From Gp6-AA40 sp036274155 (GTDB lineage: Bacteria > Acidobacteriota > Vicinamibacteria > Vicinamibacterales > UBA2999): a DNA stretch of 64,000 nucleotides. The DNA lies in the NCBI GenBank assembly GCA_036274155.1, contig DASUGH010000158.1:27916-91915 (forward strand), written 5' to 3'. The notes under the pieces were generated by a model that made no database searches, was not told the origin of the DNA, and was given only the letters and a program-made list of their open reading frames with translations. Both the position numbers and the translations under genes were made by a program. This document shows, piece after piece, positions 17,192 to 24,548 of the stretch. The stretch's first letter is position 1, and each line of letters opens with the position of its first letter.

Positions 17192-19777
17192 ATGGGCACC
17201 GTATTCCGCCGCCTCTGGTACTGGGTCCGTCAGCGCGAGATCGAATACGGGCTCGAGGAGGAGCTCGAGTTCCACCGCGCTCTCAAGCAGCAGGAGCTCG
17301 AGGCCGAAGGCCTCTCGCCCGAAGACGCGCGACTCACCGCGCGCCGCGAGCTCGGCAACGTGACGCGCGCGCGCGAGGATTCGCGCGCCGTCTGGATGTG
17401 GCCCTGGCTCGAAACCGTGTGGCACGATGCGCGCTACGCGCTGCGCGCCGTGCGTCGCCAGCCCGGCTTCGTCCTGCTCTCGGTGGTCGTCCTGGGCGTC
17501 GCCATCGGGCTGAACGCGAGTCTCTTCACGGTATTTGCCGCCGCGGCGCTGCGGCCGATGACCGGCGTCGCCGAGCCGGCGACGCTGGTGGTGGTCTCCG
17601 GGCGTGTCCCGCAGATTCCGGACCTCCTTTCCGGCCTCTCCATTCCCGAGTTCGATGTCCTCGCCGCAGAGGCCACGACGGCTGAACTCGCGGCGGAACG
17701 GCGAATGCCGGTACGGTTCGATTCTGGCGGTGGCGCGCGGGACATGACGGCTGCTTTCGTCACCGGCAACTACTTCGAGCTGCTCGGTGTCCACATGGAG
17801 CACGGTCGCGGTGTTCTCGCGGACGAAGACACGCGCGGCGCATCAGTGCCTGTGGCTGTCCTGAGCTATTCGCTCTGGTACACGCAATTCGGAGCGGACC
17901 CGGCCATCGTCGGAAGAACGGTTCGCGTGGCCGGGCAGCCTCATACGGTCATCGGCGTCACCTCGCGCGCGTTCGCCGGCAGTGAGCGCTCGCGAGTATG
18001 GCTCCCGCTCGCGTCGTTGCCGGTGCTGCGCCCAGGCAATACGGGGCTGGACCGCCCTCAGGACTGCTGCGCCGAGGTCTACGCGCGTCTGCGGCCGGGC
18101 GCAACGCGCGCGCAGGTGGCGACGGAGCTCCAGACGTTGAGCGATCGCTTCCGTCGGACGGTGGGACAGGACGTCCGGCCGATCGTGCTGACCGGCACGC
18201 AGGCGCTCAGGGGACGCCGCGGCGACAACCAGAGCCTGGCCATCATCGGCGTGCTCTTCCTCGGCATCATGATGGTGCTGCTGCTCGCGTGTGCGAATGT
18301 CGGAAACCTGCTGCTGGCGCGCGCCGCCACCCGACGCGGAGAGATCGGCGTTCGTCTTTCGCTGGGAGCAGCACGATCGCGCGTCGTCCGGCAGCTGTTG
18401 ACCGAGGGGTTGATCCTGGTGCTGATCGCGGCCGCTGCGGGGCTGGCGATCGCGGCGTGGCTGCCGCGCTTCGTTATGAATACAGTCGCACGGCAGCCTG
18501 CGCCGTTCGATATCGGTCCCGACGGACTCGTCTTCGCGTACACGGCGGCGATCGCGGGTATCGCGTGCCTGGCGGCGGCGCTGGCGCCGGCGCTTCACGC
18601 GACGCGTGGCGGTATCACCGCGACGCTGAAAGGCGACGCGCTCAGCCGGTCGCGCGTGCCGCTGCGCAGCCTGCTGCTCGGCGTACAGCTGGCCCTGACG
18701 GTCGTGTTGCTGACCAGCGCCGGTCTGCTGCTTCGCGGCGTTGCCGCGGCGCGTGAGCTGGATCTCGGATTCCGCGTCGAGGGCGTCTCAGAGGTGGCCG
18801 TCGAGCTGCCGGAGCCGGACTACGACGCGGAAAGAATGCGGACTTTCCTGGCCGACTTGTCGACGGCCCTGCAGTCGGCTGGATTGACGTCCGTGGCGTT
18901 CGCGGCGCCTGGACGCGCCACTGACGAGGCCAGGTTGCCTGGCCGGGGCGCAAACCAGACCAGCCCTGTCGAGCGGCTGGACGTATCGTCCTCGTACTTC
19001 GCTCTGTTGGATGTGCCGATGACGGCGGGTCGGAGCTTCACTGACCGCGACCGGAATCCCGGTGCCGCGGTCGTCAACGAAACGTTCGCGCGCCGATTCT
19101 GGCCCGGTGAAAACGCGGTCGGCCGCTCGTTCGTCGCAGAGAATCGCACCCTCGAAGTCATCGGGGTCGTTCGCGATGCGAGGGTGCTGGGCCTGGACCC
19201 GGTGCCACCGAGCTATTTCGTTCCCCTTACTGGACCGCGAGGCACGCTATTTCCGGTGCTCCTTCTGCGATCGAACCAGCCCTCGGAAGCTGCCGCGGTC
19301 ACCGCGGTGGTCGAACGACTCGAGCCTCGCGGACGCGTCACGGTGACCCCGATGCGCAATCGGTTCGATTTCGAGCTCGCGGAGCTCGCGCTCGCTCCGC
19401 TGGCCGCATCGGTGCTGGGGCTCTTCGCACTTGGTCTGGCGACCGTTGGCATGTTTGGCGCGTTTGCCTACGCGGTGCGTCAGCGCACTCGCGAGATCGG
19501 TATCCGACTCGCCCTGGGCGCACGGTCTGCCGATGTCGTCCGCAGCATCCTTTCAGGCAATGCTCGCGTCGTCGCGCTGGGACTCGGCGTCGGCCTTCTG
19601 GGCGCCGCCGCCGTATCGCAGATCCTGCGAAGCCTGCTCTTCGGCCTCAGCCCGCTCGATCCGCTGACGTACGCAGGCGTCGCTCTGCTGCTTGCGGCGG
19701 TCGCGTTCGTGGCCAGCTACGCTCCGACCCGGATCGCACTGCGCGTCGATGCCGCAACGACACTGCGCGCCGAGTAA
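17192..19777 (+). CDS. MacB/FtsX-type ABC permease with N-terminal prefix domain
   Basis: 861 residues from ATG 17192. Residues 1-75 form the soluble prefix domain of the orphan-permease family (REIEYGLEEELEFHRALKQQ, GLSPEDARLTARRELGN). TM1 lies at about 90-115, then a MacB core, FtsX helices at about 345-500, a second MacB core, and FtsX helices near 730-855, ending ALRVDAATTLRAE. It follows padR with no gap. Compared with the permease at 4627 it has the prefix and a different partner regulator. No ATPase gene adjoins. Substrate unknown. Confidence 0.92.
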   Translation: MGTVFRRLWYWVRQREIEYGLEEELEFHRALKQQELEAEGLSPEDARLTARRELGNVTRAREDSRAVWMWPWLETVWHDARYALRAVRRQPGFVLLSVVVLGVAIGLNASLFTVFAAAALRPMTGVAEPATLVVVSGRVPQIPDLLSGLSIPEFDVLAAEATTAELAAERRMPVRFDSGGGARDMTAAFVTGNYFELLGVHMEHGRGVLADEDTRGASVPVAVLSYSLWYTQFGADPAIVGRTVRVAGQPHTVIGVTSRAFAGSERSRVWLPLASLPVLRPGNTGLDRPQDCCAEVYARLRPGATRAQVATELQTLSDRFRRTVGQDVRPIVLTGTQALRGRRGDNQSLAIIGVLFLGIMMVLLLACANVGNLLLARAATRRGEIGVRLSLGAARSRVVRQLLTEGLILVLIAAAAGLAIAAWLPRFVMNTVARQPAPFDIGPDGLVFAYTAAIAGIACLAAALAPALHATRGGITATLKGDALSRSRVPLRSLLLGVQLALTVVLLTSAGLLLRGVAAARELDLGFRVEGVSEVAVELPEPDYDAERMRTFLADLSTALQSAGLTSVAFAAPGRATDEARLPGRGANQTSPVERLDVSSSYFALLDVPMTAGRSFTDRDRNPGAAVVNETFARRFWPGENAVGRSFVAENRTLEVIGVVRDARVLGLDPVPPSYFVPLTGPRGTLFPVLLLRSNQPSEAAAVTAVVERLEPRGRVTVTPMRNRFDFELAELALAPLAASVLGLFALGLATVGMFGAFAYAVRQRTREIGIRLALGARSADVVRSILSGNARVVALGLGVGLLGAAAVSQILRSLLFGLSPLDPLTYAGVALLLAAVAFVASYAPTRIALRVDAATTLRAE

Positions 19778-19833
19778 ACGCCGGCCCCTTGTGCGCGGTC
19801 GCGGGCGAACCGTCTCCTCACCCGAAAGAGGTG

Positions 19834-19863
19834 TTGTTCCGGCGACGGCGACGATCCCATAAT
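19834..19863 (+). promoter_or_regulatory. Promoter of the first secreted module
   Basis: TTGTTC (19834-19839), 18-base spacer, CATAAT (19858-19863), 28 bases before ATG 19891. Plausible housekeeping-type promoter for the three-gene run 19891-22305. Confidence 0.45.
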
Positions 19864-19890
19864 CCGGCGCCAGCAGGGCGAGGAGGTCGG

Positions 19891-20813
19891 ATGCGGTCAG
19901 CCGTCGCGGGCGTTGTCGTTGCCGTCGTTGTTCTCGTCGCGGCCGGATGGCTGTTCCAGAACGCCATCACAGGCCGCTCCAGTGCGCGCCAGGCCGATCA
20001 GCCCGCGCGCACAGCGGATGGCAGGCCGGATCTGAACGGCATCTGGCAGGCGCTCAACACCGCCAACTTCGACATCCAGGCCCATGCCGCCAGGCCGGCT
20101 CAGGCGGTGATTCCGGCAGCGCCGCGCAGCGGAGTGGCAGGACTCGTTCGAGCCACACACGTGGAACTCCCGCACCCGTTGGTGCGGCCGCTCGGCGCCG
20201 TCGGCGGCGTTCCGGCCGGCGAGAGTGTCGTCGAGGGCGACGAGATCCCGTACCAGCCGTGGGCCGCCGCGAAGAAGAAGGAGAACGCCGAGCACTGGCT
20301 GGAGCGCGACCCCGAGATCAAGTGCTACATGCCGGGAGTACCGCGCGCGACCTACATGCCCTACCCGTTCCAGATCCTGCAGGGCACGAACACGATCGTG
20401 ATGGCATACGAGTTTGCCGGCGCCTCGCGCACGATTCACCTCGGCACGGTCTCCGACAGCCCGGCGCCGACGTGGATGGGATGGTCGCGCGGCCGCTGGG
20501 AAGGCGACTCGCTCGTCGTCGAGGTGACCGATTTCAACGAGGAGACCTGGTTCGACCGCGCCGGCAACTTCCACAGCGACCAGCTGCACGTCACCGAACG
20601 CTACACTCCGACGAGTGCAATCATCTGCTCTACGAGGCCACGATCACCGACCCGAACGTGTTCACGCGCCCGTGGTCGATCCGCATGCCGCTGTACCGGC
20701 GGCTCGAATCGGGCAAGAAGCTTCTCGAGTACAAGTGCGTGGAGTTCGTCGAGGAGTTGATGTACGGCCAGCGTGGCGTCGTCGATCCGGCGACCGGGCA
20801 GAAGAACAAGTAG
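19891..20813 (+). pseudogene. Secreted acidobacterial protein, frameshifted near 20623
   Basis: ATG 19891 has GAGGAGG six bases upstream. TM or signal anchor at 2-25, then PDLNGIWQALN, GRWEGDSLVVEVTDFNEETWFDR and HVTERYTP, motifs shared with the next gene. After YTPTS the frame turns to low-complexity Arg/Ser sequence ending at 20760, while the -1 frame continues the homology (LLYEATITDPNVFTRPWSI, then LEYKCVEFVEE) to a stop at 20811-20813. Adding one base near GTGCAATCATC (about 20618-20626) would restore about 307 residues. Either a real disabling deletion or a sequencing error. Function of the family is unknown; expected outside the cytoplasm. Confidence 0.8.
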
Positions 20814-20828
20814 ACGGAGGGCTGCCAC

Positions 20829-21872
20829 ATGAACGCCCGCTATCCGGTCCTGATGCTCGCGCTCGCGGCGGCCGTTGGCGCCGCCATCGCGACGAGCGGA
20901 GCACTTCCAATCGCCATGACTGCGGAGCCGGACTCCACCGCTTCGTCGTGGAAGCAGACGACGCCCTGGGGTGATCCCGATCTGCAGGGTGTGTGGCGGT
21001 ACGAGGCCGCCATCCCGCTCGAGCGACCGGCGCGCTTCCAGGGACGCGAGTCGCTCACCGACGAGGAGCTCGAAGAGAGTCAGCGAATCGAGGACGAACA
21101 GGCCAGGCAACGTCTGGCGGGAGCGGAAGGCGCCGCCGTCGGCCGGCGATCGGTCGCCGAGTCGCCGATCCGCGGGAACGAGTACAACAGCTTCTGGCAG
21201 GACCACGGACGGCCGCGGCAGGTCCTCCGACAGACATCTCTCATCGTCGATCCGAAGGACGGCCGGCTTCCATACACGTCAGACGCCAGGAAAGCGGAGG
21301 CGCGAGCCAGCGCCCGCTACGGCGTCGGGCCGTACGAGTCCTACCTCGATCCCGATACTGGCGAGCGCTGTCTCACGGACGGCGTCACGGCACTGATGTG
21401 GCAGGGGCCTAACGGAGGACACAACCGGATCGTGCAGAGCCCTGGCTACGTCACCATCCTCCATGAGGAGTATCTCGACCGGCGCATCATCCCGACCGAC
21501 GGACGACGCCACGGCAGCATCCGGCAGTGGTTCGGCGATGCCGTCGGCAGGTGGGAAGGCTCGACCCTCGTCGTCGACACCACCATCAATTTCATCGATC
21601 GAACGAATTACGAGTGGGCGGCGATTTTCACGCGGCCGTCGGAGACGCTGCACATCGTCGAGCGCTTCACTCGCACGGGCGCTGACGCGATGGAGTACCG
21701 CATCACCGTGGAAGATCCAGCGACGTTCGACAAGCCGTGGACGGCGGTGATTCCGATCACGCGGCTGAACGAAGGCACACAGATCTACGAGTACGCGTGC
21801 CACGAGGGCAACTACGCGATGACGAACCTGCTGGCAGGCGGGCGTGCCGACGCGGCGAAGCGATCACGGTGA
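20829..21872 (+). CDS. Secreted protein of the PDLQGVW/GRWEGSTLVVDT family
   Basis: 347 residues with a signal peptide to about residue 32. Recognisable family motifs are WGDPDLQGVWRYE (about 48), FGDAVGRWEGSTLVVDTTIN (about 240), ERFTRTGADAMEYRITVEDP and IYEYACHEGNYAM near the end. These match the neighbouring frameshifted gene and the N-terminal half of the protein at 42700. The family is very common in Acidobacteria and has no established function; a beta-rich extracytoplasmic domain is likely. It starts 15 bases after the preceding stop (GGAGGGCTGCCAC upstream) and ends just before DUF6152, so the three genes form one operon. Confidence 0.85.
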   Translation: MNARYPVLMLALAAAVGAAIATSGALPIAMTAEPDSTASSWKQTTPWGDPDLQGVWRYEAAIPLERPARFQGRESLTDEELEESQRIEDEQARQRLAGAEGAAVGRRSVAESPIRGNEYNSFWQDHGRPRQVLRQTSLIVDPKDGRLPYTSDARKAEARASARYGVGPYESYLDPDTGERCLTDGVTALMWQGPNGGHNRIVQSPGYVTILHEEYLDRRIIPTDGRRHGSIRQWFGDAVGRWEGSTLVVDTTINFIDRTNYEWAAIFTRPSETLHIVERFTRTGADAMEYRITVEDPATFDKPWTAVIPITRLNEGTQIYEYACHEGNYAMTNLLAGGRADAAKRSR

Positions 21873-21876
21873 ACTC

Positions 21877-22305
21877 ATGCACAGACATTTCATGATCCTG
21901 TTCGTCGTAAGCGTCGTCTCGTTGCCCGCGGCGCTCCGCGCACACCATGCCTTCGCTGCGGAGTTCGACGCCAGCAGGCCGTTCAAGATTCGCGGCACCG
22001 TCGTCAAGATGGAGTGGATCAACCCGCACACGTGGCTGCACCTGGATGTGAAGCGGCCCGACGGCAAGACCGAGCGCTGGATGATCGAGGGCGGCCCGCC
22101 GAACGCGCTCTACCGTCGCGGGTTCACGAAGAACTCGCTCCCGCAAGGCGCCGAACTCGTCGTCGAGGGGTTTCGTGCCAAAGACGGGTCGCTCAAGGGC
22201 AACGGCCGCGAGCTGACATTCGCGGACGGCAGGCGGCTGTTCGTCGGATCGTCGGGCACCGGCGCGCCCAACGACGGCAAGGAACCGCAGGGCGGCAAGG
22301 AATAG
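21877..22305 (+). CDS. DUF6152 family secreted protein
   Basis: 142 residues from ATG 21877. Signal peptide to about residue 22 (LPAALRAHHAFAA). The mature start HHAFAAEFDASRP, the INPHTWLHLDVKRPDGK block and WMIEGGPPNAL identify DUF6152, a small beta-barrel-like family found beside the secreted proteins of the preceding genes. The conserved HH just after the signal cleavage site could bind metal; that is speculation. It is the last gene of its run, ending five bases from the convergent gene at 22311. A paralogue lies at 44673 in an equivalent position. Confidence 0.88.
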   Translation: MHRHFMILFVVSVVSLPAALRAHHAFAAEFDASRPFKIRGTVVKMEWINPHTWLHLDVKRPDGKTERWMIEGGPPNALYRRGFTKNSLPQGAELVVEGFRAKDGSLKGNGRELTFADGRRLFVGSSGTGAPNDGKEPQGGKE

Positions 22306-22310
22306 CCTTT

Positions 22311-23546
22311 CTACACCTCCACCTTCAGCCGAATAGGCCGCACGACCGACAGGCGCAGCCTGCCACGGCCCACGTGATCCAGGCGGACCACGTCGGTGCG
22401 TTCCTCGAGTCGGCGCCGCAGGAGAACCAGACGCGCTTCGAGATTGTCCTGGAACTCGGGCAGCTTCAGACTCGGCTCGAGCCTGATTTCCTTGTTCGTG
22501 AACTCCTGACTGTGCTGCTCGAGGTACAGCTGCAACAACTTCTGAAAGATACGTCCAGGCACCCCTTTGATCAGATAGGCATCATCGATGAACACGCTGT
22601 CGTCGCATGGAAAGTAGCGCACTGTGATGCCGGCGCCGTCGGTGGCCACACCAGGCGCGTGCGGTGCAGCCGCTGGAGGACCCATCGATGCCGGCGCGGC
22701 AGCAGGTTCCGCACCGCCGGCAAACCCCACGGCGATCATCGAGACCGCGAGATGGCGTGCGAGGAGCTGCATGCGCGATTCATCACGTGCGAGAAAGCGG
22801 CCGGCCGCGTCACTCTGGAGACACAGCACACCCAGCACCTCACCGCGCGCCTCCAGCGGGATCGCGAGCTGACTCTTCGCGTCGTCCAGACCCGGCAACG
22901 GAATCTCACGGGCGAGCCGGCCCGCATCGCCGATTCGCGTCAGCTCCTCGCGCACGGCACGCGAGAGCACGCGCTCCCGCGCGAAGTTCGTCGTGCGCAA
23001 CGGAATCCCGCGTGCCGCGGCCGTGCCGATCAGGCCTTCGCCGATCACGACTTCCGAGCCGACGCCCGACTCCACGAATCCGTGGCTGGCGACCGTATAC
23101 AACCGCTTGCCGGACTCGTCGCGGACCATGACGAACGACTGCGCATGTCCGAAAAGCGCGTCGAGCCGTTCGAGGGCGGTCGCGAGCAACGTGTCCAGAT
23201 CGCCGCACGCAGCGAGCCGTCCCATGAACTGCGCAACGGCAGCGACCAGGCCCGTGTCGGCGTCTTCGCGGGCGCCCTGCGGGCGCACGATGGGACGGCA
23301 CCCAATCACGCGGTACACATCGACGCCGCGAAGCCGGAAGACGTCCTGCATACCGCTCTGCGACGCGATGGCGTCCAGCCGGACGCGCACGCGCTCGAAC
23401 AGTGCGCCCGCTGTTTCCGTGCGCTCGAACTCCAACTCCATCCGATACTGATCCGTCGTCTCCGGAGCAACGACGATGACCTGCGCGCGAGGGTTCTCCA
23501 GGATGTTGCGCCGCGTCTTGTTGAAGAACTGGACGGAGAGGCCCAC
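22311..23546 (-). CDS. PNPOx-GAF-winged-helix protein, N-terminus missing
   Basis: From GTG 23546 the product is 411 residues: remainder of a pyridoxamine-phosphate-oxidase-like flavin fold (VQFFNKTRRNILENPRAQV), a GAF domain (about 95-255, GIPLRTTNFA, DAKSQLAIPLEARGEVLGVLCLQSD) and a C-terminal winged-helix-like domain (DSVFIDDAYLIKGVPGRIF, DNLEARLVLLRRRLEE). The frame stays homologous upstream of the GTG (CSKEGVPNTTYLSIVHLID) up to about 23625, then meets TAG at 23637-23639 with no start codon. About 30 N-terminal residues are therefore lost. Probably a sensor with heme or flavin ligand, now perhaps inactive. See the cupin fragment at 23616. Confidence 0.8.
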   Translation of the reverse strand: MGLSVQFFNKTRRNILENPRAQVIVVAPETTDQYRMELEFERTETAGALFERVRVRLDAIASQSGMQDVFRLRGVDVYRVIGCRPIVRPQGAREDADTGLVAAVAQFMGRLAACGDLDTLLATALERLDALFGHAQSFVMVRDESGKRLYTVASHGFVESGVGSEVVIGEGLIGTAAARGIPLRTTNFARERVLSRAVREELTRIGDAGRLAREIPLPGLDDAKSQLAIPLEARGEVLGVLCLQSDAAGRFLARDESRMQLLARHLAVSMIAVGFAGGAEPAAAPASMGPPAAAPHAPGVATDGAGITVRYFPCDDSVFIDDAYLIKGVPGRIFQKLLQLYLEQHSQEFTNKEIRLEPSLKLPEFQDNLEARLVLLRRRLEERTDVVRLDHVGRGRLRLSVVRPIRLKVEV

Positions 23547-23615
23547 ATGCGACTCGTCGATGAGGTGGACGATCGACAGGTACGTCGTATTCGGAACGCC
23601 CTCCTTTGAGCAGGT

Positions 23616-23748
23616 ACTGATCGAAGGCTTCTTCGACTATGGACTGCCGATCAATGGCGAGCGGCCGTCCGAAGACCGCTTGATCGAGCGAATCGTCGAA
23701 TGTGCGCCGCGGTTCGGCATCGAGGTACTCGGCCCGTCGCCGTTGTGA
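23616..23748 (+). pseudogene. C-terminal remnant of a cupin-type gene
   Basis: Plus-strand frame ending TGA 23746-23748 encodes about 44 residues (FFDYGLPINGERPSEDRLIE, then APRFGIEVLGPSPL). The ending resembles the tail of single-domain cupin proteins (LAAEYGIEILGPP-like). No cupin core is found upstream; instead the sequence runs directly into the truncated N-terminal region of the opposite-strand PNPOx-GAF gene. Identification of the family rests only on this tail and is tentative. Confidence 0.5.
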
Positions 23749-23809
23749 TTCGCCAGGCGCGATCAGCGCAGGACCCGCAAACCAGTCGAGAAAGACACGA
23801 GGTGAAGCG

Positions 23810-24226
23810 ATGACCAGCACACTGCATTACGTTGCCGATCTCTTCCATGCCGTCGACGCGTTGAATGCGACGGCCTTTGCGGAGAGATTCACAGAAGACG
23901 GCACCTTCCGCTTCGGGAACGCCCCAGCCGTTGTTGGCCGGCGACAGATCGAAGAAAGTGTCGCCGGGTTCTTTTCCACGATCGGCGGTATGAAGCACGA
24001 GATCGTGGGTGTGTGCTCCGGCGCGTGGGAAGGCGGTACGGTGACCAGCGTCGAGACGATGGTGACGTATCGGCGCAAAGATGCGACGGTCACCGACGCC
24101 ATTCCGGTGACCAGCACGCTGCGGATGCGGGGAGATCTCATCGCAGACTTTCGTGTCTTTGCGGACATCTCACCCGTCTTCGCCACCGCAGCGGGAGTCG
24201 GTGCTGGCGAGGCGGCAACCGTATGA
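23810..24226 (+). CDS. SnoaL/NTF2-like protein
   Basis: 138 residues from ATG 23810 with GAGGTGAAG before it. Cone-shaped alpha/beta fold of the SnoaL/NTF2 superfamily: helix LHYVADLFHAVDALNATAF, FTEDGTFRFGNAPAVVGRRQ, a helix IEESVAGFFSTIGG, then beta strands (HEIVGVCSGAW, SVETMVTYRRKD, TSTLRMRGDLIADFRVF). No signal peptide, so cytoplasmic. Members range from isomerases and cyclases to binding proteins; no activity can be assigned. It is convergent with the MoaD-like gene 22 bases away. Confidence 0.82.
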   Translation: MTSTLHYVADLFHAVDALNATAFAERFTEDGTFRFGNAPAVVGRRQIEESVAGFFSTIGGMKHEIVGVCSGAWEGGTVTSVETMVTYRRKDATVTDAIPVTSTLRMRGDLIADFRVFADISPVFATAAGVGAGEAATV

Positions 24227-24248
24227 GGACGAGCGGGGTAGCAGGCAC

Positions 24249-24518
24249 TCAGCCGCCTTCGACCGCAGACACGATGTCGATCTGATCGCCGGGCTCCACC
24301 GGGGTCCCGATTTCGCCCACGCCGAGCTGGCGGTCGTTCAGGAACACCACCATGACCGGGTTCAGCGCGCCGTCCTTCGCCCAGACGAGCGGCATCAGAG
24401 GGGGATGTCGATCGGTGAGTGCCCGGAGCGCCGACTCGACCGTCGTGGCCAGCACGTCAACGGAGTTGACGCCGCCGATGCGCTCGGCGAAGAGGTTCGT
24501 GAAGCGGATCCGGGGCAT
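24249..24518 (-). CDS. MoaD/ThiS-family sulfur carrier
   Basis: 89 residues with a ubiquitin-like fold: IRFTNLFAERIGG strand-turn, VESALRALTDRHPPL helix, NPVMVVFLNDRQL and GDQIDIVSAVEGG ending in the Gly-Gly tail needed for thiocarboxylation. It lies 30 bases downstream of the aldehyde ferredoxin oxidoreductase gene. Dedicated MoaD-like carriers beside AOR-family enzymes are thought to supply sulfur for the tungsto- or molybdo-bispterin cofactor; that is the likely role. Confidence 0.88.
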   Translation of the reverse strand: MPRIRFTNLFAERIGGVNSVDVLATTVESALRALTDRHPPLMPLVWAKDGALNPVMVVFLNDRQLGVGEIGTPVEPGDQIDIVSAVEGG

Positions 24519-24548
24519 GAAACAACCGTGGGAGTCGCGACGAAGGCG

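Noticed and set aside
23702..23809. Longer start for the SnoaL-like protein
   Set aside because: The ATG at 23810 has a ribosome site and the natural fold start; the extension overlaps the cupin-type tail.
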